A stretch of 64,000 nucleotides of DNA from Teredinibacter turnerae (GTDB lineage Bacteria; Pseudomonadota; Gammaproteobacteria; Pseudomonadales; Cellvibrionaceae): NCBI RefSeq assembly GCF_037935975.1, contig NZ_CP149817.1, forward strand, positions 4,278,001 through 4,342,000. The letters run 5' to 3'. The notes under the pieces were generated by a model that did not search any database, was not told the DNA's origin, and was given only the letters and a program-made list of their open reading frames with translations. Numbering within the stretch: position 1 is the first letter of the stretch; every line of letters starts with the position of its first letter. The translations under genes were made by a program, and so were the position numbers. Below, piece by piece: positions 8,749 to 17,366 of this stretch.

Positions 8749-10221
8749 CTACCCGAAATTTTCCTGCACGGTTGCCAAAGTACCCTTGGCGTAGATAGAT
8801 TCCAACCAGTGAACGGTGCGCTCAACAAATTGCGTCTCTGATTTCAGATCCGTACCGAAAATTTTCTCGACGCCAACAATGTCGGCTACCATCTGCTTGG
8901 CATCACCCTTGGCCGCATCGCAAATCTCACGTAATTGCCCTGCCAGCGGGTCACGCACATCAATTGCTTCGCCCTTTTCATCGACTCCGGAGACATACCG
9001 AATCCATGCTGCAACAGCTAGACAGATAATATCGATCTGTTTTTCGCCGCCGAGTTGGTCACGCAAAGAGCTCAATAGACGCTGCGGCAGTTTTTGCGAC
9101 CCATCCATGGCAATCTGCCAAGTGCGGTGCTTCAAACCGCTGTTAGCGAAACGATCACGCAATTGTTGTTTGTAATGCTGAATATCGAATCCGGTGGGTT
9201 CTTCCACCACCAAGCCAGCTTCGCGATCCATAAATATCCTGCACATATTCACAAATGCCGGCTGCGCCATGACTTCGTTGATGGTGTTAAACCCAGACAG
9301 ATAACCGGTATAGGCCAATAGCGAATGGCTGCCATTAAGCAGGCGCAGTTTCATGTGCTCGTAAACAGTGACATCATCCACCAACAGCGCACCGACTTTT
9401 TCCCACGCCGGCCGATCATTGCAGAACTTGTCCTCTATCACCCACTGAATAAACGGCTCGCCGATAACCATAGCCTCATCGCGCATACCCAGCTTTGCTT
9501 CAAGCCATGCTTTGTCGTCCTCTGTAGTTGCAGGTACGATTCGGTCAACCATCGTGCACGGAAAAGTCGTGTTCTCCCGGATCCAGGCTGCCAGTTCAGA
9601 ATCTAGCTGTTCGGCAAACTGCAAAATAACTTTCTGCAAGACATCGCCATTATTCGGCAAATTGTCACAGCTCAGCAGAGTGAAGCTCTTCAGGCCCTTT
9701 TCTTTCCGCTTTTTCAGCCCCGCCACAATAAAACCGGGGGTCGATTTCGGGGTGTGCAAATTCGCAATGTCGTACTGAATTTCCGGATGTTCCAGATTCA
9801 GGTTTCCAGTTGCCGGATCGTGGCAGTACCCCTTTTCAGTCACGGTTAACGAGACAATTTTAATCTGTTCGTCGGCCATCAAATCTATGGCGTAATGAGG
9901 ATCATCCGGGCCAACCAGCTCGGCAATCAAGGCGCCCATAATCTGAATATGTGCTTGTTCGTTGTCGCGAATAACCAACGAATAAAGGCCGTCTTGCGGA
10001 TCCAGTTGATCGCGCACCCGGCCAGAGCGCAAATCGCCGCCGACTATCCCCCAGTCGCCGCCAAATTCTGCAAGGTACCGGTCGGTAAAGTAAGCCTGGT
10101 GTGCCCGGTGAAATGCACCCACACCCAAATGGAGAATGCCCGGCTTCAGTGTGTCTCGGTTGTAGGATGGCTGCGCAGTTCCTTCCGGCAAATGGTGCAG
10201 CGTTGTGCTTCTTAGTCTCAT
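8749..10221 (-). CDS. uxuB: Mannitol dehydrogenase-family protein, probable fructuronate reductase
   Basis: 490 aa, long-chain polyol dehydrogenase family. The NAD-binding entry motif is LHLGVGAFHRAHQ (about 31-43). The catalytic region holds KLRLLNGSHSLLAYTG (about 287-302) with the conserved Lys, Asn and His. The family covers mannitol, arabinitol, fructuronate and tagaturonate enzymes. Here uxaC lies directly upstream (10-bp gap), with KDG kinase and eda beyond, so reduction of D-fructuronate to D-mannonate is the likely reaction. AAGG precedes the ATG. Mannitol 2-dehydrogenase remains possible on sequence alone. Confidence 0.87.
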   Translation of the reverse strand: MRLRSTTLHHLPEGTAQPSYNRDTLKPGILHLGVGAFHRAHQAYFTDRYLAEFGGDWGIVGGDLRSGRVRDQLDPQDGLYSLVIRDNEQAHIQIMGALIAELVGPDDPHYAIDLMADEQIKIVSLTVTEKGYCHDPATGNLNLEHPEIQYDIANLHTPKSTPGFIVAGLKKRKEKGLKSFTLLSCDNLPNNGDVLQKVILQFAEQLDSELAAWIRENTTFPCTMVDRIVPATTEDDKAWLEAKLGMRDEAMVIGEPFIQWVIEDKFCNDRPAWEKVGALLVDDVTVYEHMKLRLLNGSHSLLAYTGYLSGFNTINEVMAQPAFVNMCRIFMDREAGLVVEEPTGFDIQHYKQQLRDRFANSGLKHRTWQIAMDGSQKLPQRLLSSLRDQLGGEKQIDIICLAVAAWIRYVSGVDEKGEAIDVRDPLAGQLREICDAAKGDAKQMVADIVGVEKIFGTDLKSETQFVERTVHWLESIYAKGTLATVQENFG

Positions 10222-10231
10222 AATCTGCCTT

Positions 10232-11644
10232 TTAAAGTTTGTATGCTTGCTTGACCAGGTTATAGGTCAGATCGACTGCCAATGCCTGCGCTTCGTCTTC
10301 ATGGATACGGTGTTCTGCAACCAGGCGCGCGAGAAATCCGCAGTCCATACGGCGAGCTACATCGTGACGTGCAGGAATCGACAGGAAAGCCCGGGTGTCG
10401 TCATTAAAGCCCACACTATTGTAAAAACCGCCCGTTTCAGTCATTTGCTCGCGAAAACGGCGCATGCCCTCGGGACTGTCGTGGAACCACCAGGCTGGCC
10501 CCAGTTTTAAGGTGGGATAGTGGCCTGCAAGAGGCGCCAGCTCTCGGCTGTAAACAGTTTCATCCAGCGTAAACAGAATAATTGACAGCCGAGTATCGTT
10601 TCCGTACTTATCCAGAAGAGGTTTGAGTGCGCGAACATATTCAGTTTGTACCGGAATATCCGCACCTTTATCGCGGCCGAATTGGCGATACACTTCGGCA
10701 TTGTGGTTGCGGAAACAACCCGGATGGATCTGCATAACCAGCCCGTCTTCGATGCTCATGCCAGCCATTTCTGTGAGAATCTGTGCCCTGAACAGTTCGG
10801 CGTCTTGCGCAGTACATTCGCCCGCAATAGCTTTTGCATAAAGCGTTTCACATTCCGACGGCGATAAATCTGCCGTTGCAGCAGTAGCGTGGCCATGGTC
10901 AGTAGAGGTTGCGCCATGCTCTGCAAAATAAGCGCGACGGTTGCGCAGCGCAGCTAAATACCCCGGCCAGGTGCCGGTATCCTCACCGGTTATTTCACCT
11001 AGACGCTGCACATTCTCGACAAAGCCTTCAAACTCGGGGTCGACAACCGGGTCCGGACGAAATGCTGTAATGACATTGCCTTTCCATCCGCTTTCGCGAA
11101 TTTTTTTATGGTGGCGCAGGTCGTCGAGAGGAGATTCGGTTGTTGCGATGGTTTCGATATTCGCTTTTTCAAACAAGGCGCGAGGAAGAAACTCAAGTTT
11201 TTGCAGACTATCGGTGATGGTATCGAAGTACAGATCTGCCGTGTCCGGGGTCAGCGCTTTTTCCATCGCGAAAACCTCTTTGAACACATAATCCAGCCAC
11301 ATGCGCGAAGGCGTGCCGCGAAACAGGAAATAATTGTCGGCAAAGGTTCGCCAGATTTTACGCGGGTCTTGCTCTACCGCAGAGCCATCGCGCGACTTAA
11401 TGCCTAAGGACGCAAGCGAAATACCCTGGCTGTAGAGCATACGAAAAACATAGTGATCGGGCTTGATCAATAACTCCGAAGCATTGCCAAATGGCTCGTT
11501 ATCCGCAAACCACTGCGGGTCGGTATGGCCATGTGGGCTTACTATCGGCAGATTTTTAATTTCCTGGTACAACCGACGTGCGATATCACGGGTCGTCGTA
11601 TCGGCAGGAAACAAGCGGTCGGGATGTAATCTTAGCTCGCTCAT
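10232..11644 (-). CDS. uxaC: Glucuronate (uronate) isomerase
   Basis: 470 aa from the ATG at 11644, the usual UxaC length. The frame stays open upstream, but that extension is unlike the family. The metal-binding HGHTDP motif is near residue 38, and the N-terminus LHPDRLFPADTTTRDIARRLY is typical. It converts D-glucuronate to D-fructuronate (and D-galacturonate to D-tagaturonate), the first step of hexuronate breakdown. It precedes uxuB by 10 bp. A terminator at 11731-11761 separates it from the kinase gene upstream, so it may have its own promoter in the 87 bp between. Confidence 0.96.
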   Translation of the reverse strand: MSELRLHPDRLFPADTTTRDIARRLYQEIKNLPIVSPHGHTDPQWFADNEPFGNASELLIKPDHYVFRMLYSQGISLASLGIKSRDGSAVEQDPRKIWRTFADNYFLFRGTPSRMWLDYVFKEVFAMEKALTPDTADLYFDTITDSLQKLEFLPRALFEKANIETIATTESPLDDLRHHKKIRESGWKGNVITAFRPDPVVDPEFEGFVENVQRLGEITGEDTGTWPGYLAALRNRRAYFAEHGATSTDHGHATAATADLSPSECETLYAKAIAGECTAQDAELFRAQILTEMAGMSIEDGLVMQIHPGCFRNHNAEVYRQFGRDKGADIPVQTEYVRALKPLLDKYGNDTRLSIILFTLDETVYSRELAPLAGHYPTLKLGPAWWFHDSPEGMRRFREQMTETGGFYNSVGFNDDTRAFLSIPARHDVARRMDCGFLARLVAEHRIHEDEAQALAVDLTYNLVKQAYKL

Positions 11645-11730
11645 AATTGTGTCTCTTCGCGTTCGGCAGGCGCTACCGCCGCCTGGGGTTGGGGGTATGC
11701 AACGGGAAAATTCCACCGTCGCCAATAAAC

Positions 11731-11761
11731 AAAAGCCAATACCCAAGCTTTGGGTATTGGC
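11731..11761 (-). terminator. Intrinsic terminator between KDG kinase and uxaC
   Basis: A perfect inverted repeat with 12-bp arms (GCCAATACCCAA / TTGGGTATTGGC) and a 3-nt loop spans 11735-11761. On the minus strand TTTTGTTT follows at once. It sits 22 bp after the kinase stop. Its palindromic arms could also bind a regulator. Confidence 0.75.
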
Positions 11762-11783
11762 AGTGTAAGCACTTAAATTCGAT

Positions 11784-12884
11784 TTAACGATCCACGCGGG
11801 CGCCACCACCGCCCACAACTTTTTCCACCTCTTTGAGGTTTGCCATCGTGGTGTCTCCAGGTGTCGTCATCGCTAACGCACCGTGTGCAGCACCGTAGTT
11901 TACGGCTTTATCCGGATCACCAAAATTCAGATAACCATAGATCAGACCTGAGGCAAAGCTGTCGCCACCGCCAACACGATCCAAAATTTCAAGGTTGGGA
12001 CGGTGTGTTGCTTCATAAAACTCACCGGCTGCCCAGCTGATCGCCCCCCAATCGTTGACTGTTGCGGTTTTTACCGCGCGTAATGTAGTCGCTGTTACTT
12101 TAAAGTTGGGGTATTCAGATACAGCCTTATCGATCATGGTTTTAAATTTATCAATCGGTAATGTCGACAGGTTCGCATCGACACCTTCCACCTTAAAGCC
12201 AAGACATGCCGTAAAATCTTCTTCGTTGCCGATCATTACGTCAACATACCTGGCGAGGCGGCGGTTCACTTCCTGGGCCTTCTCCTGCCCGCCTATGGAT
12301 TTCCAAAGTGAAGGACGATAGTTAAGGTCATAGGATATGATGGTGCCGTGTTTTTTCGCAGCCGCCATCGCTTCTTCTACCACCGCGGCACTTGTTTCTG
12401 AAAGCGCGGCGAAAATACCGCCTGTATGAAACCAGCGCACACCCTTTTCACCGAACAGCGATTCCCAATCGATATCACCGGGCTTGAGTTGGGAAACCGC
12501 GGTATGACCTCGGTCAGACACACCTACAGCGCCGCGGATGCCGTAACCTCTCTCGGTAAAGTTTAAGCCATTGCGCACGCTACTGCCGATGCCGTCAAAC
12601 GCTGCCCACTTAATAAACGAAGCGTCGACACCTCCTTGCAGTATTAAGTCTTCTACGAGTCGCCCCACGTCGTTGTCGGCAAGTGCGGTCACAATAGCCG
12701 TGCGCTGCCCAAAACACCGACGCAAGCCTCGCGCAACGTTGTACTCACCACCGCCTTCCCACACGCGAAACTGTCGTGTACATCGAATTCTACCTTCGCC
12801 CGGATCGAGTCGCAGCATAACTTCACCGAGTGAAACAAGATCGTACTGACAACTTTCTTTAGATTTAATTTCTAATATCGACAT
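11784..12884 (-). CDS. PfkB-family sugar kinase, probable 2-keto-3-deoxygluconate kinase (copy 1)
   Basis: 366 aa. The ribokinase/PfkB fold is shown by LVSLGEVMLRLDP near the start, a GGGEYNVARGL substrate loop (about 44-54), SYDLNYRPSLW and the C-terminal GGGDSFASG loop with the catalytic Asp. It would phosphorylate KDG to KDPG with ATP. eda lies 28 bp upstream on the same strand and a terminator follows. It is one of two KDG-kinase-like genes here; the two are clearly different subfamilies. Specificity is inferred from context; another keto-sugar acid is possible. Confidence 0.82.
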   Translation of the reverse strand: MSILEIKSKESCQYDLVSLGEVMLRLDPGEGRIRCTRQFRVWEGGGEYNVARGLRRCFGQRTAIVTALADNDVGRLVEDLILQGGVDASFIKWAAFDGIGSSVRNGLNFTERGYGIRGAVGVSDRGHTAVSQLKPGDIDWESLFGEKGVRWFHTGGIFAALSETSAAVVEEAMAAAKKHGTIISYDLNYRPSLWKSIGGQEKAQEVNRRLARYVDVMIGNEEDFTACLGFKVEGVDANLSTLPIDKFKTMIDKAVSEYPNFKVTATTLRAVKTATVNDWGAISWAAGEFYEATHRPNLEILDRVGGGDSFASGLIYGYLNFGDPDKAVNYGAAHGALAMTTPGDTTMANLKEVEKVVGGGGARVDR

Positions 12885-12912
12885 GGTAGAACCTCAACAG
12901 AATTGTGTGAAT

Positions 12913-13542
12913 TTACAAACTATTCGCGAGCTCCACAGCTTCCTTGGTAAGGCGTTCAATCTCGGCAAAATTATTCGCTTTAATTAAATCACCTTTTACC
13001 ATCCAGCTACCGCCGCAGGCGATTACCTTAGGAAACGATAGATAGTCCAGCAAGTTGTTGGCGCCTATGCCACCCGTAGGAATAAATTTAATATTTCCGT
13101 AGGGACCACTTAAAGCCTTGAGAGTATTCACTCCACCAAAAGCTTCAGCTGGAAAAAACTTGAGTACTTCAAGGTCAAAATCCAGTGCCATTTCTATGTC
13201 TGTCGGGTTGGTAATACCCGGGGCAATTGGAATACCATTCGTCACGCAGTAATCGACAACCTTGGGATTAAAGCCCGGTGAGACCATAAAAGTAGCCCCG
13301 GCATCTACAGCGGCTTTTACTTGTTCGACCTTGGAAACGGTGCCCGCTCCAACTTGAATAGTGCCAAGCTCTGCCATGCGTTTCATTGATTCAAGTGCGG
13401 CATCAGTGCGAAAAGTCACTTCCGCGCAAGGCAATCCACCAGCGACCAGAGCCTTAGCCAGCGGCGCAGCATCGTCGGCATTGTCGATAGCCACAACAGG
13501 TACAACTTTAATCTGCGCAATTTTTTCAAGTTCTGCGTGCAT
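12913..13542 (-). CDS. eda: KDPG/KHG aldolase
   Basis: 209 aa class I aldolase. The Schiff-base Lys lies in VLKFFPAEAFGG (about residue 127). GAGTV, SPGFNPKVVDYC and PTGGIG are family signatures. It splits 2-keto-3-deoxy-6-phosphogluconate into pyruvate and glyceraldehyde-3-phosphate, the last Entner-Doudoroff step. It also serves hexuronate catabolism through the adjacent KDG kinases, and gluconate from the cellobionate locus if Edd is encoded elsewhere. The GntR regulator ends 44 bp upstream on the same strand. Confidence 0.96.
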   Translation of the reverse strand: MHAELEKIAQIKVVPVVAIDNADDAAPLAKALVAGGLPCAEVTFRTDAALESMKRMAELGTIQVGAGTVSKVEQVKAAVDAGATFMVSPGFNPKVVDYCVTNGIPIAPGITNPTDIEMALDFDLEVLKFFPAEAFGGVNTLKALSGPYGNIKFIPTGGIGANNLLDYLSFPKVIACGGSWMVKGDLIKANNFAEIERLTKEAVELANSL

Positions 13543-13586
13543 AATTTTTTAAACTCCGATTAAATTTCTGGCGTTGTCAAACAACG

Positions 13587-14276
13587 TTAAACGTGTAACT
13601 TGGATGTTTCATAAAAATGGGCGAGTAATGCCTTTTGTGCTTTTTCACAATCACGCGCGAGTAGTGCATCGACCAAGCGTTCGTGAACCACCTGCACACT
13701 TTCCATTTGCTGTGGGTCCGGCCTCGCGCTCAAGCCTTGTTCTATGCAACCTTTAATAGCGTCGCGTAGAGACTCTAGTAAATACACCATCATGGTATTT
13801 TGCGTTGCCCGTGCAATTTGCAGGTGAAATTGCATATCCAAAGCGACGAACCTGTCCTGAAAAGCGAGGTATCTCCGCATTTGCGAAACGGTGTTTTGAA
13901 TTTCTGCCAATTGGTTGTCGGTTCCGCGATCGACCGCGAGTTTTATACACTGTAGCTCAAGCGCAATACGTATTTCGGTGAATTCTTCCTGGGCACGATC
14001 TTCAACCTGAATAAATCGGGTGAAATAATCCATCAACGGTTCGCAGGTTACGGGCTTGATCCGTGCCCGTCGCCCATTGGCCACTTCGATGATTCCTCTG
14101 GCTTCCAGGTTGCGAAAACTTTCCCGTATGACAGCACGGCTGGCACCCAGGGTTTCCGACAGATGCGCAATGGAAGGCAAACTGTCCCCTGCCTGCAATG
14201 ATTGTTCGGCAATGAAAGACAGCAACTGATCGTTCGTTTGCTCAACCAAGGTCAACGATTTAATCGGCTTTAACAT
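13587..14276 (-). CDS. FCD-domain GntR-family transcriptional regulator (hexuronate locus)
   Basis: 229 aa from the ATG at 14276, preferred over a GTG 15 bp upstream because GGGGAG is well placed before it. An N-terminal winged helix (about 1-70, SLPSIAHLSETLGASRAVIRESFRNLEARG) is followed by a helical FCD ligand domain. The FCD domain has an Arg/Asp-rich core and the metal-type His residues of the family (LDMQFHLQIA, VHERLVDALL). UxuR/ExuR/LgoR-type relatives sense hexuronates. It is divergent from kdgK. The palindromes in the shared 209-bp region, and a matching element before dctP, are likely binding sites. Confidence 0.9.
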   Translation of the reverse strand: MLKPIKSLTLVEQTNDQLLSFIAEQSLQAGDSLPSIAHLSETLGASRAVIRESFRNLEARGIIEVANGRRARIKPVTCEPLMDYFTRFIQVEDRAQEEFTEIRIALELQCIKLAVDRGTDNQLAEIQNTVSQMRRYLAFQDRFVALDMQFHLQIARATQNTMMVYLLESLRDAIKGCIEQGLSARPDPQQMESVQVVHERLVDALLARDCEKAQKALLAHFYETSKLHV

Positions 14277-14321
14277 TTCGTCTCCCCACACAACTAGACT
14301 TAGATCAACTAAAACTCGTTA

Positions 14322-14350
14322 TTGTTTGCGTGGAAGGGTTACAGTAGAAT
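14322..14350 (+). promoter_or_regulatory. Promoter of kdgK
   Basis: TTGTTT (14322-14327), 17-bp spacer and TAGAAT (14345-14350) on the plus strand. Transcription would begin near 14357, directly before the palindromes at 14359-14386, so a repressor bound there would block initiation or early elongation. Confidence 0.65.
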
Positions 14351-14358
14351 TGGCTATC

Positions 14359-14386
14359 TACCTATCTGATAGGTATTCAAGAATAC
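14359..14386. promoter_or_regulatory. Overlapping palindromic operators between gntR and kdgK
   Basis: Two palindromes overlap: a 17-bp one made of TACCTATC and GATAGGTA around a single T (14359-14375), and GTATTC-AA-GAATAC (14373-14386). The sequence GGTATTCAAGAATA (14372-14385) matches the dctP leader at 13 of 14 bases. The adjacent GntR protein is the obvious candidate to bind. Binding is inferred. Confidence 0.6.
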
Positions 14387-14485
14387 AACTGCTCAATGAC
14401 GCGGTCAAGCTACGCATTTATTCATCGACACGCCTCCACGAAGCATTCACCTCCAACCCCCAGAGTGAGTTAATAAGGTTTATCT

Positions 14486-15439
14486 ATGGCTAGAATCGCT
14501 GCAATAGGCGAAGTTATGGTGGAATTGGCACCCTATCCTGAGGCCCAAAACAACGAGCAGGAAATCATGGCGCTCGGTTTTGCTGGCGACACCTTCAACA
14601 CCGCCGTGTATATGGCCAGAACTGGCACCCGCACGGATTACGTTACCTTGCTGGGCGACGACCCCTATAGCTCGCAGATTATCTCGTTGGCCGCATCGGA
14701 AGGGATAGGCACCCAAATGATCGAAACCATGGCCGGGCGATTGCCGGGGATGTACATGATCAGAAATTCCGCCGACGGTGAACGCGAATTTTACTATTGG
14801 CGCAAAGAGGCCCGTGCCCGCGAATTGTTTGCAGAAAAGTCTCACACCGACAGACTGACCGAACAGCTGATGGAATGTGAGTACCTGTACTTCAGCGGCA
14901 TTACGCTCGCTATTATCAGCGAACACTCGCGTGAAGTACTGCTGAACTTTGTTGATAAATACCGCGCTGCAGGCGGTGTATTTTGTTTTGATATTAATTA
15001 CCGCCCCCGCCTTTGGGATTGTCAGCAACAAGCGCAACAGATCATGATGGACATGATGCATCACGCGGATATGGCTCTCCTGACCCTCGATGACGAAGAA
15101 TTACTTTGGGGCGATGGCTCAATTGATGCGACTGTCGCTCGCTATAAAGATTGCGGTATTAGCGAACTCATATTAAAACGCGGAGCAAAAGAGGTTGTTG
15201 CCGTGGTGGACGGTGAGGAAGTTCATATTCCTGTTCCGCGCGTAGACGGTGTGGTAGACACCACAGGCGCAGGGGATTCATTTAACGCGGGCTATGTGTC
15301 AGCTCGAGTAAAAGGCTATGATTTCCGCAGCGCGGTAGAACACGGCGTGCATGTAGCGTCCATTGTTATCCGCAATCGCGGGGCGATCGTAAAGAAAACC
15401 AAGTTCAATGCGGATTACCTGCCCTTGCAGGACCATTAA
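14486..15439 (+). CDS. kdgK: 2-keto-3-deoxygluconate kinase (copy 2)
   Basis: 317 aa, close to E. coli-type KdgK in length and motifs: IAAIGEVMVELAP at the N-terminus, GFAGDTFNTAVYMAR as the substrate loop (about 32-46), FDINYRPRLWD, and DTTGAGDSFNAGY with the catalytic Asp (about 254-266). It phosphorylates KDG to KDPG, which Eda then cleaves. It is the only plus-strand gene in the 18-kb block between tuf and rpsJ. It is divergent from the GntR gene and convergent with the TRAP operon. AAGG precedes the ATG. Of the two kinases this one is the more confident KdgK. Confidence 0.92.
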   Translation: MARIAAIGEVMVELAPYPEAQNNEQEIMALGFAGDTFNTAVYMARTGTRTDYVTLLGDDPYSSQIISLAASEGIGTQMIETMAGRLPGMYMIRNSADGEREFYYWRKEARARELFAEKSHTDRLTEQLMECEYLYFSGITLAIISEHSREVLLNFVDKYRAAGGVFCFDINYRPRLWDCQQQAQQIMMDMMHHADMALLTLDDEELLWGDGSIDATVARYKDCGISELILKRGAKEVVAVVDGEEVHIPVPRVDGVVDTTGAGDSFNAGYVSARVKGYDFRSAVEHGVHVASIVIRNRGAIVKKTKFNADYLPLQDH

Positions 15440-15472
15440 CTGCAATTCGGCTTAAACTTTTTAAGTAATCGT

Positions 15473-15500
15473 TAACAAGGGAGCTAATGCTCCCTTGTTA
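15473..15500. terminator. Bidirectional terminator between kdgK and dctM
   Basis: A perfect 12-bp inverted repeat (TAACAAGGGAGC / GCTCCCTTGTTA) around TAAT lies between the convergent kdgK and TRAP genes. T-rich flanks follow on the plus strand (tatttcac). Confidence 0.75.
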
Positions 15501-15530
15501 TTTCACACTAACTCTCGCCAGCGCACTGAC

Positions 15531-16835
15531 TTACTGACCATACAAACCAAAATAGGTTGGCAAAAACTCGCTAACGGCCGGCACATAAGTCACTAGCAGG
15601 AGCGCGATAAACATCGCTGCATAGAGCGGTAGCAACGGCCTGATCAAGCGTGCGATTGTTGTCTTCGCAATACTACAGCCTACAAACAACACACTGCCCA
15701 CCGGTGGCGTGCATAGCCCGATACACAGGTTTAACACCATCATAATCCCAAAGTGCAGCGGTGACATACCCAGGCTCACTGCAACGGGAAGAAAGATCGG
15801 AGTGAAAATAAGCACAGCGGGTGTCATGTCCATGAAAATGCCCACCGCCAGCAATATCAAATTGATGGTCAATAGAATAACAAATGGGTTATCACTCAAA
15901 TGCATCAAGGCATTGCTGATACTTTGCGGAATATTTTCGTAGCTCAGCATCCAACTCATCGCAGTTGAAGTACCGATTAACAACAGAACTATTGCCGTAG
16001 TTTCGACGGCTTTAGTGAAAATCTCCGGCAAATCGCTGACCTTAACTTCCCGGTAGACCGCCACCGAGAGAAACAGCGCGTAAAGCACCGCAATAACGCT
16101 AGCTTCAGTTGCAGTAAAATAGCCGCCGACGATCCCACCAATCACCAATACAATAAGAAACAGACTCGGTAGCGCATCGAAGGTTTTTGTCACCAACTCA
16201 CGCGCCTTCGGCAAGCGTCCCACCGGGTAATTATTGATTTTAGCGTAGACGGCACAGACCCCCATTAATCCAAGCGACACCAAAATACCCGGTAAATAGC
16301 CGGCCACAAACAAGGCGGCAATGGACACTCCGCCGCTGGCGAGCGAGTAAATAATTAGAATATTGCTAGGGGGGATTAACAAACCTGTCGTTGAGGCTGT
16401 TACCGTAATCGCCGCTGTAAAATTGCGGTCGTAACCTTCTTTTTCCATTGTCGGAATCATAAAGCCACCGATTGCCGAGGTAGCGGCGACCGAGGATCCC
16501 GATATTGCGCCAAACAGGGTGCAACTAATAATGTTTACGAACGCTAATCCCCCAGGCACCATACCTACAAGTACCTTCGCAAATTCAATGAGTCGTGCTG
16601 CAATTCCGCCGCGGCCCATTAACAGCCCCGACAATACGAAAAAGGGGATCGCCAGAAGTGCGAAGCTATCCAGGCCACCGCCCATCCGTTGGGCAACGGT
16701 GGTTACAGCAGGAATAAAATCGATAGTAAAAAGCATGGCCAGCACGGTGGCGACACCGATGCTTATGGATACAGGAACATTAATCAGCAGCAGCGCGACA
16801 AATGACACCAATAAAACAATTACAGATATTTCCAC
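15531..16835 (-). CDS. dctM: TRAP transporter large permease subunit
   Basis: 434 aa, GTG start, about 12-13 hydrophobic segments typical of DctM. Signatures are IPFFVLSGLLMGRGGIA and the TASTTGLLIPPSNILIIYS region. DctM carries the substrate and Na+ translocation path of TRAP systems. It is last in the dctP-dctQ-dctM operon, 21 bp after dctQ. Beside uxaC, KDG kinase and eda genes, a hexuronate or related sugar acid is the likely substrate. That is inference from neighbours. Confidence 0.93.
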   Translation of the reverse strand: MEISVIVLLVSFVALLLINVPVSISIGVATVLAMLFTIDFIPAVTTVAQRMGGGLDSFALLAIPFFVLSGLLMGRGGIAARLIEFAKVLVGMVPGGLAFVNIISCTLFGAISGSSVAATSAIGGFMIPTMEKEGYDRNFTAAITVTASTTGLLIPPSNILIIYSLASGGVSIAALFVAGYLPGILVSLGLMGVCAVYAKINNYPVGRLPKARELVTKTFDALPSLFLIVLVIGGIVGGYFTATEASVIAVLYALFLSVAVYREVKVSDLPEIFTKAVETTAIVLLLIGTSTAMSWMLSYENIPQSISNALMHLSDNPFVILLTINLILLAVGIFMDMTPAVLIFTPIFLPVAVSLGMSPLHFGIMMVLNLCIGLCTPPVGSVLFVGCSIAKTTIARLIRPLLPLYAAMFIALLLVTYVPAVSEFLPTYFGLYGQ

Positions 16836-16856
16836 AGGTGGACTCCCGAGTTCTCG

Positions 16857-17357
16857 TTATTCTTCAGTCGTGCTGATATTTTCTGGCAAGCTCGCATAAG
16901 GGGTTAAGAGACGTTCAAGCGCAAACAGCATAATCAGGCAACCACTGATAGGGAGCACACTGTAGACCACGCCAATAGGTATTTGTAAAGCCGCAGAAAT
17001 CTGGTTCAACTCGAGGGTGATTAACATCAGATTAGCGCCACCGACAACCATGACAGCGAGCGCGAACAACAAGCAAACACTATCGGTAATTTTTTGCACA
17101 GCCGCGGCCGCAGGAGCGTTTAAACTGCGGGTGACTATATCCAGCCCCAAGTGCGCATGCTTTCGGTACGCGTAAGCCGCGCCGAGCAAACCAATCCAGA
17201 TCAGTAAGAAGCGCGCAACTTCTTCGGTATAGGAACTGGGTTCACTCATGACAAAGCGCGTGATAACCTGCCAGCTAACATCTACAACAATCGCAAACAT
17301 TAAAAATCCGACAAAATACCCCAGAAGCACCTCTACTTTTGCTAACAAATTTTTCAT
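16857..17357 (-). CDS. dctQ: TRAP transporter small permease subunit
   Basis: 166 aa with four hydrophobic segments and the DctQ signature (VSWQVITRFVMSEPSSYTEEVARFLLIW, in pieces around residues 27-55). It pairs with DctM in the inner membrane and docks the periplasmic binding protein. The ATG lies 9 bp after the dctP stop. Confidence 0.92.
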   Translation of the reverse strand: MKNLLAKVEVLLGYFVGFLMFAIVVDVSWQVITRFVMSEPSSYTEEVARFLLIWIGLLGAAYAYRKHAHLGLDIVTRSLNAPAAAAVQKITDSVCLLFALAVMVVGGANLMLITLELNQISAALQIPIGVVYSVLPISGCLIMLFALERLLTPYASLPENISTTEE

Positions 17358-17366
17358 CGCCCAGCC

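Noticed and set aside
8526..8828. 100-aa minus-strand open frame after uxuB
   Set aside because: Overlaps the uxuB 3' end and its hairpin, with no start signal or motif.
14480..15064. 194-aa minus-strand open frame
   Set aside because: Antisense to kdgK, no ribosome site and no family match.
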